A stretch of 64,000 nucleotides of DNA, taken from contig JAFAAX010000155.1 of assembly GCA_023426345.1 (NCBI GenBank), positions 27,629-91,628 of the forward strand, in the 5' to 3' direction. The DNA is from Actinomycetes bacterium (GTDB lineage: Bacteria > Actinomycetota > Actinomycetes > Actinomycetales > Actinomycetaceae). Made by a program: the position numbers and the translations under genes. The notes beneath the pieces were generated by a model. That model did no database searches and was not told the DNA's origin. It saw nothing but the letters and a program-made list of their open reading frames with translations. This document shows positions 33,077-41,754 of this stretch, one piece after another (positions within the stretch are counted from its first letter, which is position 1; each line of letters opens with the position of its first letter).

Positions 33077-34338
33077 CGGACCCCCCGGGGACGGCGCAAG
33101 CCGGCCCCTCGGATCGCGACCGCGCCGCCCCCCACCGCCCGGGCCGCCTGGAGACCTGGTTCAACCGCCAGCCACATGGCGGATGGGGGCGTCGGGCATC
33201 GTTCGGCGCCCTCGCCGCGATCCTCGGAGGCCTGGAGATCGCCACCGGCGCCGCCGCCGGCTATTCGGCGACCGGCGTCGAGATGGTCTTGGCGATCTCT
33301 GTGGCACTGGCGGCCACCGGATGGCTTCCCGCCACGGGAGGGACGCTCTACGCCCTGCTCATGATCGTCGCCACCACGGGCCTCGTCGACTGCCCCACGG
33401 TCAGCCTCACGGTGATCGGCATCTACGGTGTGGTCGCCGACTGGATCTCCCGCGGATGGTACGTCCAGGCACTCGTCGCCCTGGCCGCGGTGGAGGCCGC
33501 CCAGGTGGCGACCACCGACAGCCTCTCCGCCGAGATCGTCGGCCTGGTCCTGGGCACCGCGTTCGCCACGGCGATCGGGATCGGACTCCGCTGGAACCAG
33601 CGGCACGTCGAGGCGCTGCGCGTCGACGCCGAGCAGTCCCGCCGCGACGCACTGGTCGCCCAGGAGACGATCCAGCACGAGCTCGCCGCCGCGCTCCACG
33701 ACACGGTGGCCCGCGACCTCGTCCAGATCATCGTCGACTCCCAGTCGATCGCCCGCCGGGCGCCCGACCCGGGCACCGCCGAGGAGGTCGATCACCTGGG
33801 GGATCTGGGGCGCGACGCAATGCGCCACGTGCGCTCGATGATGGGCGGCGCGCCCACCGGCGGCCTCCAGATCGTCGAGCCGATCGCCTCCGTCGTGGCC
33901 ACCTGCGCGGACATGCTCCGAGGCCGGGAGATCCCCCTCGAGGCCCAGCTCCCCGACGACATCGACACCGCGTGCCCTCCGCGGGTCCTGCGCATCCTCG
34001 CGCTGGCCCTCCGCGAGGGGACGACGAACATCGACCGGTACGGGCGCGCCGGCTCTCCCGCCCGTCTCCTCATCGAGGTGCTCGACGGCGGCGGCGCGGC
34101 GCTCACGATGACGAACAGCATCGACCCGACCTCTCAGGACGCCCGCACGGTCCTCATGGGCGGCTACGGGCTGGACAATCTGTCGCGCGCGGTGGCGAAC
34201 GAGGGGGGCAAGGTCCATTTCGGCTCGACCGGCGGCACCTGGATGCTCACCGTCACCCAGCCGGCGTCCCCCGGCCGCGATCTGCCGTCGGGCCCGCTCC
34301 TGCCCTCTCCCATCGACGAGGGCGACTCCCGTCGCTGA
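33073..34338 (+). CDS. Sensor histidine kinase (HisKA_3/DesK-like), no adjacent regulator
   Basis: This 421-residue kinase has about five to six membrane segments between residues 40 and 170, with little extracytoplasmic sequence. A dimerisation helix follows with the phosphoacceptor ALHDTVARDL (His209, in an HELAAALHD context). The ATPase has an N-box REGTTNIDRYG, a D-box replaced by MTNSIDP rather than DxGxG, and a G2-box GGYGLDNLSRAVANEGG. GTG at 33073 overlaps the secreted peptide's stop. No response regulator lies nearby, so the output partner is elsewhere. The C-terminus (SPIDEGDSRR) is encoded by one arm of a DEG repeat. Confidence 0.85.
   Translation: MTDPPGTAQAGPSDRDRAAPHRPGRLETWFNRQPHGGWGRRASFGALAAILGGLEIATGAAAGYSATGVEMVLAISVALAATGWLPATGGTLYALLMIVATTGLVDCPTVSLTVIGIYGVVADWISRGWYVQALVALAAVEAAQVATTDSLSAEIVGLVLGTAFATAIGIGLRWNQRHVEALRVDAEQSRRDALVAQETIQHELAAALHDTVARDLVQIIVDSQSIARRAPDPGTAEEVDHLGDLGRDAMRHVRSMMGGAPTGGLQIVEPIASVVATCADMLRGREIPLEAQLPDDIDTACPPRVLRILALALREGTTNIDRYGRAGSPARLLIEVLDGGGAALTMTNSIDPTSQDARTVLMGGYGLDNLSRAVANEGGKVHFGSTGGTWMLTVTQPASPGRDLPSGPLLPSPIDEGDSRR
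34311..34331. repeat. DEG repeat, single arm forming the kinase C-terminus
   Basis: CATCGACGAGGGCGACTC encodes P-I-D-E-G-D at the very end of the kinase. No right arm is found in the following 100 bases. Confidence 0.65.
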
Positions 34339-34407
34339 GTCACTCGCCTCCCGCCAGTCGGGCGGCCGTCCGTCAGAATCCCACCCGGCCGGCGCATCGA
34401 GACGGGC

Positions 34408-34433
34408 GATATCGTTCTTGTCGAGTTGATATC
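34408..34433. promoter_or_regulatory. Paired GATATC sites upstream of the FitA-like gene
   Basis: Two GATATC palindromes (34408-34413 and 34428-34433) are centred 20 bases apart, about two helical turns, and lie just upstream of ATG 34447. FitA-type antitoxins bind paired palindromes in their own promoters. The spacing fits such an operator. Confidence 0.5.
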
Positions 34434-34446
34434 AGGACGTGCCTCA

Positions 34447-34818
34447 ATGAGTGCGATCACCGTCCGTCATCTGTCACCCGAAACGCATCAGGCATTGAGG
34501 GAACGCGCCGCACGCCACCACCGGTCGACCGAGGCCGAGGTCCGGGCGATCCTCGACGCGGCCGCCGACGACGGCGAGAAAGAGGGCCTCGGCACCCTGC
34601 TGGCCCGCGTGGGCCGCGAGGCCGGGGTCGGCATCGACGTCGCGCGAGGATCCCACACCGGCCGACGTGACCCGTCCGACCCCGTTCGGCTCCCCGCGGG
34701 GTGGCCGGAGCCCCTCGACGCCGAGTACAGTGGAGCACTGATCCGCGCGCGTCCTGCGTCCCCGCAACCAGGGCGCTCCGGATCGACGCATGACCCTCCT
34801 GTCACGGAAGGACCGTGA
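34447..34818 (+). CDS. FitA-like ribbon-helix-helix antitoxin, orphan
   Basis: This 123-residue protein has a ribbon-helix-helix N-terminus ([21 protein letters not shown], then [11 protein letters not shown]) and [15 protein letters not shown], both typical of FitA/VapB antitoxins. Family members are about 80 residues. Here the last 50 residues are Pro/Arg-rich and unlike the family, suggesting a frameshifted or extended tail. No FitB/PIN toxin gene follows. Instead the gene ends 30 bases before the rpsF TTG start, with its stop inside the rpsF leader. It may be a relic, or a stand-alone regulator that acts on the ribosomal operon promoter region. Confidence 0.65.
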   Translation: MSAITVRHLSPETHQALRERAARHHRSTEAEVRAILDAAADDGEKEGLGTLLARVGREAGVGIDVARGSHTGRRDPSDPVRLPAGWPEPLDAEYSGALIRARPASPQPGRSGSTHDPPVTEGP

Positions 34819-34847
34819 CCGCTGAGACCACAGGAGGTGGGAATCCA

Positions 34848-35138
34848 TTGCGTGAGTATGAACTGATGGTGATCCTCGATCCGGAGATCGACGAGCGCAC
34901 CGTCGCCCCCACGATGGAGAAGTTCCTGAAGCCGGTGACGGAGCAGGGCGGATCCGTGGAGAAGATCGATGTCTGGGGCAAGCGCCGCCTCGCCTACGAC
35001 ATCAACAAGCGTTCCGAGGGCATCTACGTCGTCATCAACATGACGTCGACACCGGCTGTCGTCCTGGAGATCACCCGCCTGATGGGCCTCAACGAGGCCA
35101 TCCTGCGCACGAAGCTCCAGCGCCCCGACGCCCACTGA
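34848..35138 (+). CDS. rpsF: 30S ribosomal protein bS6
   Basis: This 96-residue protein ([16 protein letters not shown], then [19 protein letters not shown]) is typical of bS6. The canonical start M-R-x-Y-E-L-M corresponds to TTG at 34848, ten bases after AGGAGG (34832-34837). A GTG at 34815 would add eleven non-conserved residues and is less likely. bS6 pairs with bS18 on the small-subunit platform. It is the first gene of the conserved rpsF-ssb-rpsR-rplI operon. Confidence 0.95.
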   Translation: MREYELMVILDPEIDERTVAPTMEKFLKPVTEQGGSVEKIDVWGKRRLAYDINKRSEGIYVVINMTSTPAVVLEITRLMGLNEAILRTKLQRPDAH

Positions 35139-35210
35139 CGGCCCGTCCCTTCCGTCCCCCTCCCCCGGCCCCTCTGGGGCCGATCACCCGCCGCACACCA
35201 AGGAGTCGAT

Positions 35211-35828
35211 ATGGCCGGCGACACGATCATCACGATCATCGGCAATCTGACCGCGGATCCGGAGCTGCGTTTCACGCCGTCCGGCGCCGCAGTCGCGGAC
35301 TTCACGGTGGCGTCCACGCCCCGGACCTTCGATCGCAACGCCAATGAGTGGAAGGACGGTGACACCCTGTTCATGCGCTGCTCCGTGTGGCGCGAGCAGG
35401 CCGAGAACGTCGCCGAATCCCTGCGCAAGGGTACGCGCGTCATCGTCTCGGGCCGCCTCACCCAGCGCTCCTACGAGACCCGCGAGGGCCAGACCCGCAC
35501 CGTCGTCGAGATGCAGGCCGACGAGGTCGGCGTCTCGCTGCGGCGCGCCAAGGCGCAGGTCACCCGCACCACCTCCGGTGGTGGCCAGGGCGGCTACTCG
35601 CAGGGCGGCCCGACGGGCGGCCAGGGTGGTCAGGGCGGCTACGGCGGCCAGCAGGGCGGGCAGGGATACGGACAGGGCAACCCCGGGGGCCAGGGCTACG
35701 GCCAGGCCCCCCAGGGGTACGGCAACCAGGGAAGCTACAGCGCCCCGGCCGGCGGCACCCCCGACGACCCGTGGCGCACGGACGGCGGCGGGGCTCCGAC
35801 GTCGTTCGGCAACGAGCCCCCCTTCTGA
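35211..35828 (+). CDS. ssb: Single-stranded DNA-binding protein
   Basis: This 205-residue SSB has an OB fold in residues 1-115 ([67 protein letters not shown]). A Gly/Gln-rich linker with several [13 protein letters not shown] repeats follows, then the conserved acidic tip GNEPPF that recruits repair and replication proteins. ATG at 35211 has AAGGAG upstream. It lies between rpsF and rpsR, separated from rpsR by a DEG repeat. Confidence 0.96.
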   Translation: MAGDTIITIIGNLTADPELRFTPSGAAVADFTVASTPRTFDRNANEWKDGDTLFMRCSVWREQAENVAESLRKGTRVIVSGRLTQRSYETREGQTRTVVEMQADEVGVSLRRAKAQVTRTTSGGGQGGYSQGGPTGGQGGQGGYGGQQGGQGYGQGNPGGQGYGQAPQGYGNQGSYSAPAGGTPDDPWRTDGGGAPTSFGNEPPF

Positions 35829-35837
35829 CAGCCATTC

Positions 35838-35898
35838 ATCGACGAGGGCGGACCCCGCTCGGCGGGGTCTGCGCACCACGCGGGCGCCCTCGTGGATC
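35838..35898. repeat. DEG palindromic repeat inside the rpsF-ssb-rpsR-rplI operon
   Basis: CATCGACGAGGGCGG and GGGCGCCCTCGTGGATC flank an inner stem GACCCCGC/GCGGGGTC. It separates ssb from rpsR, which must be co-expressed or have their own promoters. Therefore the repeat cannot be a complete terminator here. Confidence 0.85.
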
Positions 35899-35954
35899 AG
35901 GAACGCACAGCTCGGAGCGGATGACACCGCTCGGAATCACCCAAGGAGAACACC

Positions 35955-36197
35955 ATGGCGAAGCCTCAACTTCGCGCCAAGCCGATCAAGAAGAAGCCGA
36001 ACCCGCTGAAGGCGGCCAAGATCGAGTCGATCGATTACAAGGACACGGCGCTGCTGCGCAAGTTCATCTCCGATCGCGGCAAGATCCGCGCCCGCCGCGT
36101 CACCGGCGTGTCCGTGCAGGAGCAGCGCAAGATCGCGCGCGCCGTCAAGAACGCCCGCGAGATGGCCCTGCTGCCCTACTCGTCGTCCGGCCGCTGA
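35955..36197 (+). CDS. rpsR: 30S ribosomal protein bS18
   Basis: This 80-residue basic protein has the core [17 protein letters not shown] and [31 protein letters not shown], shown here in part, which is diagnostic of bS18. No zinc-ligand cysteines are present, so it is a C-minus type. ATG at 35955 has AAGGAG upstream. It partners bS6. Confidence 0.96.
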   Translation: MAKPQLRAKPIKKKPNPLKAAKIESIDYKDTALLRKFISDRGKIRARRVTGVSVQEQRKIARAVKNAREMALLPYSSSGR

Positions 36198-36218
36198 TCG
36201 GGAGAGGAAAGCAGAATC

Positions 36219-36683
36219 ATGACCACCAAGCTCATCCTCACCCATGATGTGGCGAATCTCGGCGCTGCCGGGGAGGTCGTCGAGGTCAAGGACGGCTACG
36301 CCCGCAACTACCTGGTCCCCCGCGGCCTGGCCGCCAAGTGGACCAAGGGCGCTCAGAAGCAGATCGACCAGATGGCCGCCGCGCGCCGCCGCCGTGAGAT
36401 CGCCACCGTCGAGGACGCCCGCATCGTGCGCGACGCCCTCCAGGAGGCCAAGCTCGTCACCGTGTCCGCGACTGCCGGGGCGGGCGGTCGCCTGTTCGGC
36501 GCCGTGTCCACCGCGGACATCGCGGCCGCGGTCAAGGACCAGCTCGGCCAGACCGTCGACCGCCGCAAGATCGTCACCCGCACCGCCCTCAAGACGGTCG
36601 GCGACTACGCCGTGACGGTCAACCTTCACCCGGAGGTCTCGGCCTCCCTGACGGTGCGGGTCGTCGCGAACCCGGCCAAGTGA
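36219..36683 (+). CDS. rplI: 50S ribosomal protein bL9
   Basis: This 154-residue protein starts TKLILTHDVANLGAAGEVVEV, then DGYARNYLVPRGLA, the bL9 signature. A long connecting helix and a C-terminal domain (GRLFGAVSTADIA) follow. ATG at 36219 lies 21 bases after rpsR. It is the last gene before a strong terminator. Confidence 0.96.
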   Translation: MTTKLILTHDVANLGAAGEVVEVKDGYARNYLVPRGLAAKWTKGAQKQIDQMAAARRRREIATVEDARIVRDALQEAKLVTVSATAGAGGRLFGAVSTADIAAAVKDQLGQTVDRRKIVTRTALKTVGDYAVTVNLHPEVSASLTVRVVANPAK

Positions 36684-36746
36684 TCGCCTGCCGATGACCG
36701 TCTGAGATTCGTTCTTTCGCCTCGGGCGCGCTCATCGGAGGGCGCG

Positions 36747-36786
36747 GAGCCCCGGTCCCCCCACGTTGGGGGGCCGGGGCTCTTCT
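36747..36786 (+). terminator. Terminator of the rpsF-rplI operon
   Basis: Arms GAGCCCCGG-T-CCCCCC (36747-36762) and GGGGGGCCGGGGCTC (36768-36782) pair with a one-base bulge around a five-base loop. The stem is 15 pairs, followed by TTCTGT. It is the strongest intrinsic-terminator-like structure in the window. Confidence 0.8.
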
Positions 36787-36864
36787 GTCGCGTCGTGCGG
36801 ATGGCGTGACCGTGGTCGGTCTCGGGCCCGGCCCGTCGAGCGCAGACCGCCTCCGGCTCTGGGC

Positions 36865-37190
36865 CTGAGCCTCAGTACCCGTTCCGGGCGAGTTCGTGCG
36901 CGGGACCCCACTGAAACTGAGGCTCAGAGCGAAACAGCGTCAGGCCCGCACCCGCACAAGAGCCACAACGCTGGTTGTCAGTCTGTTGTGAACAGATTGG
37001 TGTGCGGTGTGGGTCACCCCGCGACTTCGGTGCTGTTTCCCCGCGACTTCGGTGCTGTTCGCTCGTGAGGTCGGTGCTCGTTCCCCTCGTGTCCGAGCGC
37101 CCGCGCCCGCGCCGGCGCAGCCGGCGCCGCCCTCGTCAATCAGCGCGGAAACCGAACTCGCGGGGAAACAGCACCGAACTCGCGGCCGAA
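36865..37190. repeat. Nested inverted and direct repeats between rplI and the PBP gene
   Basis: CTGAGCCTCAGT (36865-36876) is inverted at 36916-36927. Then CCGCGACTTCGGTGCTGTTTCC is repeated directly at about 37019 and 37041, with a third degenerate copy at 37062. It returns inverted (GGAAACAGCACCGAACTCGCGG, about 37164-37185, and a partial copy at 37147). A DEG arm (37111-37140) sits between the direct and inverted sets. No gene is recognisable in the 725 bases between rplI and the PBP stop. Confidence 0.7.
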
Positions 37191-37408
37191 GAGCCACAAG
37201 AGGGCACTGAGAGTCACGCCTGGAGCGCCGGCGCCGTCCTCGGTCGCGCCTCACCGGTGCGGTCAGCAGCCTCCCGTGCCTCCCGTGCCGGTGCCAGCAC
37301 GCGCCCTCGCGGTCATCCGGCAGGCGACGGCGTGGAGACCGACCATTCCGAACCGGAGCGACGGACCAGACCTGAGAGCGTGTGATGCGAGGCTGCTCGA
37401 TGCCCGCC

Positions 37409-39670
37409 TCATTGCCCGCTCTGACTGCCCTCCCCAGGTGGCGGCGTAGGCTCCGACGGCGAGGGATCAGGCGACTCCTCCGTCGGCGTCGATGTCGGAC
37501 TCGGTGTGGTTGCCTCCGGTGTGGGGGTCGGCGTGGGCGTGGGCGTCTCGGAAGGCGTCGGAGTCGACGACGGGCTGGGCGACACCGAGGGCGCGCGCGT
37601 CGAGACGGTCGCCCAGTCGAAGTCCGCGACCGGCAGGTCCTGGGTGGCCGCCTGCATGAAGGAGAGCCACACATCGGCCGGCCAGTCGCCGCCGTGGAAC
37701 TGGTCGAGGCCGCCGATGGGCGTCAAGGGCACGGCGCTGACGCCGTCCTCGCCGGTCTGATACATCGACACGGTCGTCACCAACTGCGGGATGGCGCCCA
37801 CGAACTGCGCCGACAGCTCGTCCGACGTGCCCGTCTTCCCCATGACGGGCCGGCCGAGCACCGCGGCCTTCTCGCCCGTCCCGCCCGGCTGCATCACGGC
37901 TTCCAGAGCCGGGAGGATCTCAGACACGTCCGTCGCGTCGAACACCCGGCGGCCCTCCGCGTCGGCCGTGTACACGGCGTCGCCGTTCGCCCCCGTCACC
38001 GATCGCACGATGTGCGGAGTCCTCTCGACGCCGCCGGTGGCCAGCGTCGCGTAGGCGTGCGAGATGTCGATGTTGTGCGGGGCGGCGAATCCGAGGACGT
38101 TGAGCAGGGTCGGCTCGAGGCCGTTCGTGTCCTGCGGGATGCCCGCGTCGATCGCGGCCTGCATGGTCTTGGCCGGACCGACCTTCTCGTTGAGCGCGAC
38201 GAACGCCGTGTTGATCGAGTAGGACGTCGCCTTGAGCAGGTCGACGGTCCCGTAGGACACACCGCCGTCGTTGGTCACCGGGTCGGACAGGCCGTCGTAG
38301 GTCTGGGGCGAGGATCCGTCGAACGTGTCCTTGAGGGATCCCCCCTGCTCCGCATAGGCCATCAGCGCGAAGGCCTTCATGGTCGACCCCGCCTGCGCGA
38401 TGTCGCGTGTGACCGCGTCCTGCTGGGTGGTCGGATCCGAGCCCGCGTACTCCGCGACGATCTCGCCGGTGGTCGGATCCACCGCGGACAGCGCCGTGTG
38501 CATCGTCGCCGGATTCCACCCCTCCACGCCGTTCATGGTCTCCGCCGCCGCCACCGCCGCGTCCTGCTTCGCCTTGTCGATGGTGGTGACGACCGTGTAT
38601 CCGCCCGTGTCCACCTGGTCGGCGGTGAGCCCCGCCACCCCGGTCAGCTCGGAGCGGACCTGCTGGATGAGGTAGCCCGTCGTCCCCTGCATGGAGCTGT
38701 CTCCCTGCGTCGACGGGTCCACCGTCTGCGGGAACGTCGCGGCATCCGCGTCGGATTGGCTGATCCACCCGTCCTCGACCATCAGGTCCAGGACGCGGCC
38801 CCACCGCTGCTGCGCCTCGTCGGGGTCGATGGCGGGATCCCACGCCGACGGAGCCGGGATGATGCCCGCCAGCATCGCTGCTTCGGAGACCGACAGCTGC
38901 GCCGCGGGATGGCCGAAGTAGGCCTGGGACGCGGCCTCGATGCCGTAGGCCCCCCGCCCGAAGTAGATCGTGTTGAGGTAGTTGCCGAGGATCTGGTCCT
39001 TCGTCTGCTCCTGGTTGATCTTGACAGCCAGGACGGCCTCCTTGACCTTCCCCTTGTAGCTGGTCGTCTCTCCGACGTAGTAGCGCTCGACGTACTGCTG
39101 GGACAGGGTCGACCCGCCGACGCGGCTGCCCGTCGTCACGTTGCTCACCAGGGCGCGCGCGATCCCCTTGAGGTCGATGCCCGAGTTCGTGTAGAACGTC
39201 CGGTCCTCCGAGGCGACCACGGCGTCCCCGACGTACTTCGGCAGCGTCGACGTGTCGATGATCGTGCGATCGATCTGGGACAGCGAGCCCATCTCCGTCG
39301 TGCCGTCGGCGTAGTAGACCTTCGTGGTCTGAGCCAGCGCGACCTCGTCCGCCTCGGGGACGGACAGCGTGAGGTAGAGGTAGAGGAACGCCCCGAGCCC
39401 GGCGATGAGCACGGCCAGGAAGGTGAACACGATACCCAGCCCGATGCGCCGGCCGACCGAGCGTTTCGGTGTGGCGCCCCCGCTCCCCGTGCGCGCGCCG
39501 CGTCGGCCGCCATCGCCTCGGCGGGCGGCCCGCCGGGATCCTGTCGCCCCCGGCCCCGACGCCGACCCCGACCGCGAACGGGAGGAACGGCCCGCGGATG
39601 CGGACGCCCTCGACGCCGAGGGGCGGCCCATGACCTCATCCCAGTCCATCTTCCCGTCGGAGTTCGCCAC
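37409..39670 (-). CDS. Class A penicillin-binding protein (bifunctional)
   Basis: This 753-residue peptidoglycan synthase has a basic, disordered cytoplasmic head of about 75 residues and one membrane anchor (IGLGIVFTFLAVLIAGLGAF). The glycosyltransferase domain has EDRTFYTNSGID (catalytic Glu) and GGSTLSQQYVERYYVG. The transpeptidase has AGSTMKAFALMAYAEQGG (SxxK), SYSIN (SxN) and MGKTGTSDELSAQFVG (KTG). It ends in a long Pro/Thr/Ser/Glu-rich tail outside the cell. GTG at 39670 has GGAAGG eight bases upstream; a TTG at 39697 is the alternative. The PBP-rpsF-ssb-rpsR-rplI-dnaB neighbourhood resembles the ponA1 region of mycobacteria. Confidence 0.94.
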   Translation of the reverse strand: MANSDGKMDWDEVMGRPSASRASASAGRSSRSRSGSASGPGATGSRRAARRGDGGRRGARTGSGGATPKRSVGRRIGLGIVFTFLAVLIAGLGAFLYLYLTLSVPEADEVALAQTTKVYYADGTTEMGSLSQIDRTIIDTSTLPKYVGDAVVASEDRTFYTNSGIDLKGIARALVSNVTTGSRVGGSTLSQQYVERYYVGETTSYKGKVKEAVLAVKINQEQTKDQILGNYLNTIYFGRGAYGIEAASQAYFGHPAAQLSVSEAAMLAGIIPAPSAWDPAIDPDEAQQRWGRVLDLMVEDGWISQSDADAATFPQTVDPSTQGDSSMQGTTGYLIQQVRSELTGVAGLTADQVDTGGYTVVTTIDKAKQDAAVAAAETMNGVEGWNPATMHTALSAVDPTTGEIVAEYAGSDPTTQQDAVTRDIAQAGSTMKAFALMAYAEQGGSLKDTFDGSSPQTYDGLSDPVTNDGGVSYGTVDLLKATSYSINTAFVALNEKVGPAKTMQAAIDAGIPQDTNGLEPTLLNVLGFAAPHNIDISHAYATLATGGVERTPHIVRSVTGANGDAVYTADAEGRRVFDATDVSEILPALEAVMQPGGTGEKAAVLGRPVMGKTGTSDELSAQFVGAIPQLVTTVSMYQTGEDGVSAVPLTPIGGLDQFHGGDWPADVWLSFMQAATQDLPVADFDWATVSTRAPSVSPSPSSTPTPSETPTPTPTPTPEATTPSPTSTPTEESPDPSPSEPTPPPGEGSQSGQ

Positions 39671-39792
39671 GGGATCCCACCTTCCAGCCGGATACAACGG
39701 CCCACACTACGCAGGGAAGCTGGGAATCGGCCACCTCATGTGACGCGCCCGACCCTGGCGGCCGCGCGGCCCCGCCGGCATCCCCGTCGCCC

Positions 39793-39840
39793 CCGCGAGG
39801 GCGCGCCCCGCGGCGCGCCGCGGGGCCGTCCTCGTCAATG
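39793..39840. repeat. Compact DEG palindromic repeat between gnd and the PBP gene
   Basis: CGCGAGGGCGCGCCCCGCGG and CCGCGGGGCCGTCCTCGTC form an almost continuous stem with a short loop. It lies beyond the 3' end of gnd, upstream of the PBP gene. It may help end gnd transcription. Confidence 0.75.
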
Positions 39841-39911
39841 GAGGAGAGCGGCCGGCCTGCCGGGCAGGGCAGCGCGCGGGAGGAGCACCGGGCTCGCGGG
39901 GAGGGGCGGCG

Positions 39912-41393
39912 TCAGTCCCACTGCTCCTCGGGGCGGCCTTCCTGCGCCCACAGCGTGTGGAACGTGCCCGGCTTGTCGATGCGGTGGTAGGTGTGGGACC
40001 CGAAGAAGTCGCGCTGGCCCTGGATGAGCGCCGCGGGCAGGCGGTCGGCCCGGATCGTGTCGAAGTAGGACAGCGAGGACGCGAACACCGGCACCGGCAC
40101 GCCGGCGCCCGCCGCGAGCGCCACCACCCGGCGCAGCGAGGGGATCGCCTCCTGGATGCGCGAGGCGAAGGGCTCGGCCGCGAGCAGCAGCGGCAGGTCG
40201 GGCCGGGCGTCGAACGCGCGCGTGATGTCGTCGAGGAAGCGCGCGCGGATGATGCACCCGGCGCGCCAGATGCTGGCGAGCCTCCCCTTGTCGATGTCCC
40301 AGCCGTGCTCGGCCGCCCCGGCGGCGATCATGTCGAAGCCCTGGGAGTAGGCGACGATCTTCGAGGCGTAGAGGGCCTGGCGCACGTCCTCCACGAAACT
40401 GTCACGCGCGGAGGGGGCGGCCTCGTCGATGAGGGAGGAACGGGTGGGTGCGCCGTCGAGGGCCCGGGCCGCCTCGCGCTGGGCCGCGCCCGAGGAGGCG
40501 CCGCGGGCAAACGTGGCCTCGCCGATGCCGGTGACGGGGATGGCCAGATCCAGGGCGGTCTGCACCGTCCACTTGCCGGTGCCCTTCTGGGAGGCCTGGT
40601 CGACGATGAGGTCCACCAGCGGAGCGCCCGTCCCGGCGTCCGTCTGGCGCAGGACCTCCGAGGTGATCTCGATGAGGTAGGAGTCGAGCTCACCGGTGTT
40701 CCACTGCGCGAAGACGTCCGCCAGCTCGGCGGGCGTGGCGGACAGGCCATGGCGCAGCAGGTCGTAGGCCTCGGCGATGACCTGCATGTCCGCGTACTCG
40801 ATGCCGTTGTGGACCATCTTGACGAAGTGCCCGGCGCCGTCCGCCCCGACGTGCATGCAGCAGGGATCGCCCTGGTAGTGGGCGGAGATCTTCTCGAACA
40901 TCGGGCCCAGGCGGTCGTAGGACTCGACCGTGCCGCCGGGCATGATCGAGGGGCCCCACAGGGCGCCCTCCTCGCCGCCGGAGACGCCCGCTCCGACGAA
41001 GTGGAGGCCGCGCTCGCGCGCCTGGGCCTCGCGGCGGATCGTGTCCGTGAACAGGGAGTTCCCACAGTCGACGATGATGTCTCCGGCCTCCATGCGGTCC
41101 GCGAGCAGTTCCATGACGTCGTCGGTGGCGGCCCCCGCCTGCACCATGATGATCGCGACGCGCGGGCGCTCCAAGGAGGCGACGAAGTCCTCGACGGACT
41201 CCGAGGGGATGAACGTGCCTTCGTCGCCGCCGCCATGGGCGGCCATGAGCTTGTTCGTCCGGCCGATCGACCGGTTCGTCACGGCGACGCGGTATCCGTT
41301 GCGGGCCAGGTTGCGGGCCAGGTTCGCGCCCATCACCCCCAGTCCGTAGACGCCGATGTCCGCGCTGGAGGGAGCGGGAGTGGGAAAGCTCAT
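39912..41393 (-). CDS. gnd: 6-phosphogluconate dehydrogenase (decarboxylating)
   Basis: This 493-residue enzyme of the oxidative pentose-phosphate pathway converts 6-phosphogluconate to ribulose 5-phosphate with NADP(+). The nucleotide site is GVYGLGVMGANLARNLARNGY. VGAGVSGGEEGALWGPSIMPGG is shown in part, then KMVHNGIEYADMQ (catalytic Lys) and KGTGKWTVQTAL. Near residue 320 the segment SSLIDEAAPS replaces the usual variable loop before FVEDVRQALYASK; its DNA (40418-40436) is one DEG arm. ATG at 41393 gives the standard start. It is divergent from the gluconate permease and kinase genes. Confidence 0.96.
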   Translation of the reverse strand: MSFPTPAPSSADIGVYGLGVMGANLARNLARNGYRVAVTNRSIGRTNKLMAAHGGGDEGTFIPSESVEDFVASLERPRVAIIMVQAGAATDDVMELLADRMEAGDIIVDCGNSLFTDTIRREAQARERGLHFVGAGVSGGEEGALWGPSIMPGGTVESYDRLGPMFEKISAHYQGDPCCMHVGADGAGHFVKMVHNGIEYADMQVIAEAYDLLRHGLSATPAELADVFAQWNTGELDSYLIEITSEVLRQTDAGTGAPLVDLIVDQASQKGTGKWTVQTALDLAIPVTGIGEATFARGASSGAAQREAARALDGAPTRSSLIDEAAPSARDSFVEDVRQALYASKIVAYSQGFDMIAAGAAEHGWDIDKGRLASIWRAGCIIRARFLDDITRAFDARPDLPLLLAAEPFASRIQEAIPSLRRVVALAAGAGVPVPVFASSLSYFDTIRADRLPAALIQGQRDFFGSHTYHRIDKPGTFHTLWAQEGRPEEQWD

Positions 41394-41616
41394 GGTGGTG
41401 TCCTTTGCGTCCGTGGGGCGGGACCGGTGGAGGCCGGGGCCGGGCCGGGTGCGCCCGGATCCCTCCCCCAGACTAGGACGAGGGCGTCCCCGTCGGCCAC
41501 GGATGTCGGACGGGATTCGCCTCTGCCGGACCTCGCGGGGAGAGAAGGGCGGACCTCGCGGTCCCCGTTGGGCGAACCTCGCGGGGGAGGGGGAGAGAGG
41601 GGCAGGTGAATCGTCA

Positions 41617-41653
41617 TTGCCTCGCGCGAGCAAGCAGTGTTACCGTCGTCACA
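41617..41653 (+). promoter_or_regulatory. Candidate promoter/operator for the gluconate genes
   Basis: TTGCCT (41617-41622), 17 bases, then TTACCG (41640-41645) form a modest promoter. Overlapping the -10 is TGTTACCGTCGTCACA (41638-41653), partly symmetric (TGTnAC...GTnACA) and similar to the E. coli GntR operator ATGTTACCSGTAACAT. A gluconate-responsive repressor is inferred; no gntR gene is in the window. Confidence 0.5.
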
Positions 41654-41754
41654 GGCCATGCGCCCCTCCGGCCCCTCGTCAGCGTCGACCCGCGGCGACC
41701 GGCCCGGCCCCCGGGGCATCCCGGCTGGAACATCCCGTCATGGAGGTCGCCACA

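Noticed and set aside
31099..34218. 1039-codon leftward frame opposite MATE, peptide and kinase genes
   Set aside because: It spans several real genes on the other strand and has no recognisable domain or start site.
37019..37190. The repeats near 37.1 kb as a small-RNA or riboswitch gene
   Set aside because: The pairing potential is explained by simple inverted copies. No conserved aptamer core was recognised.
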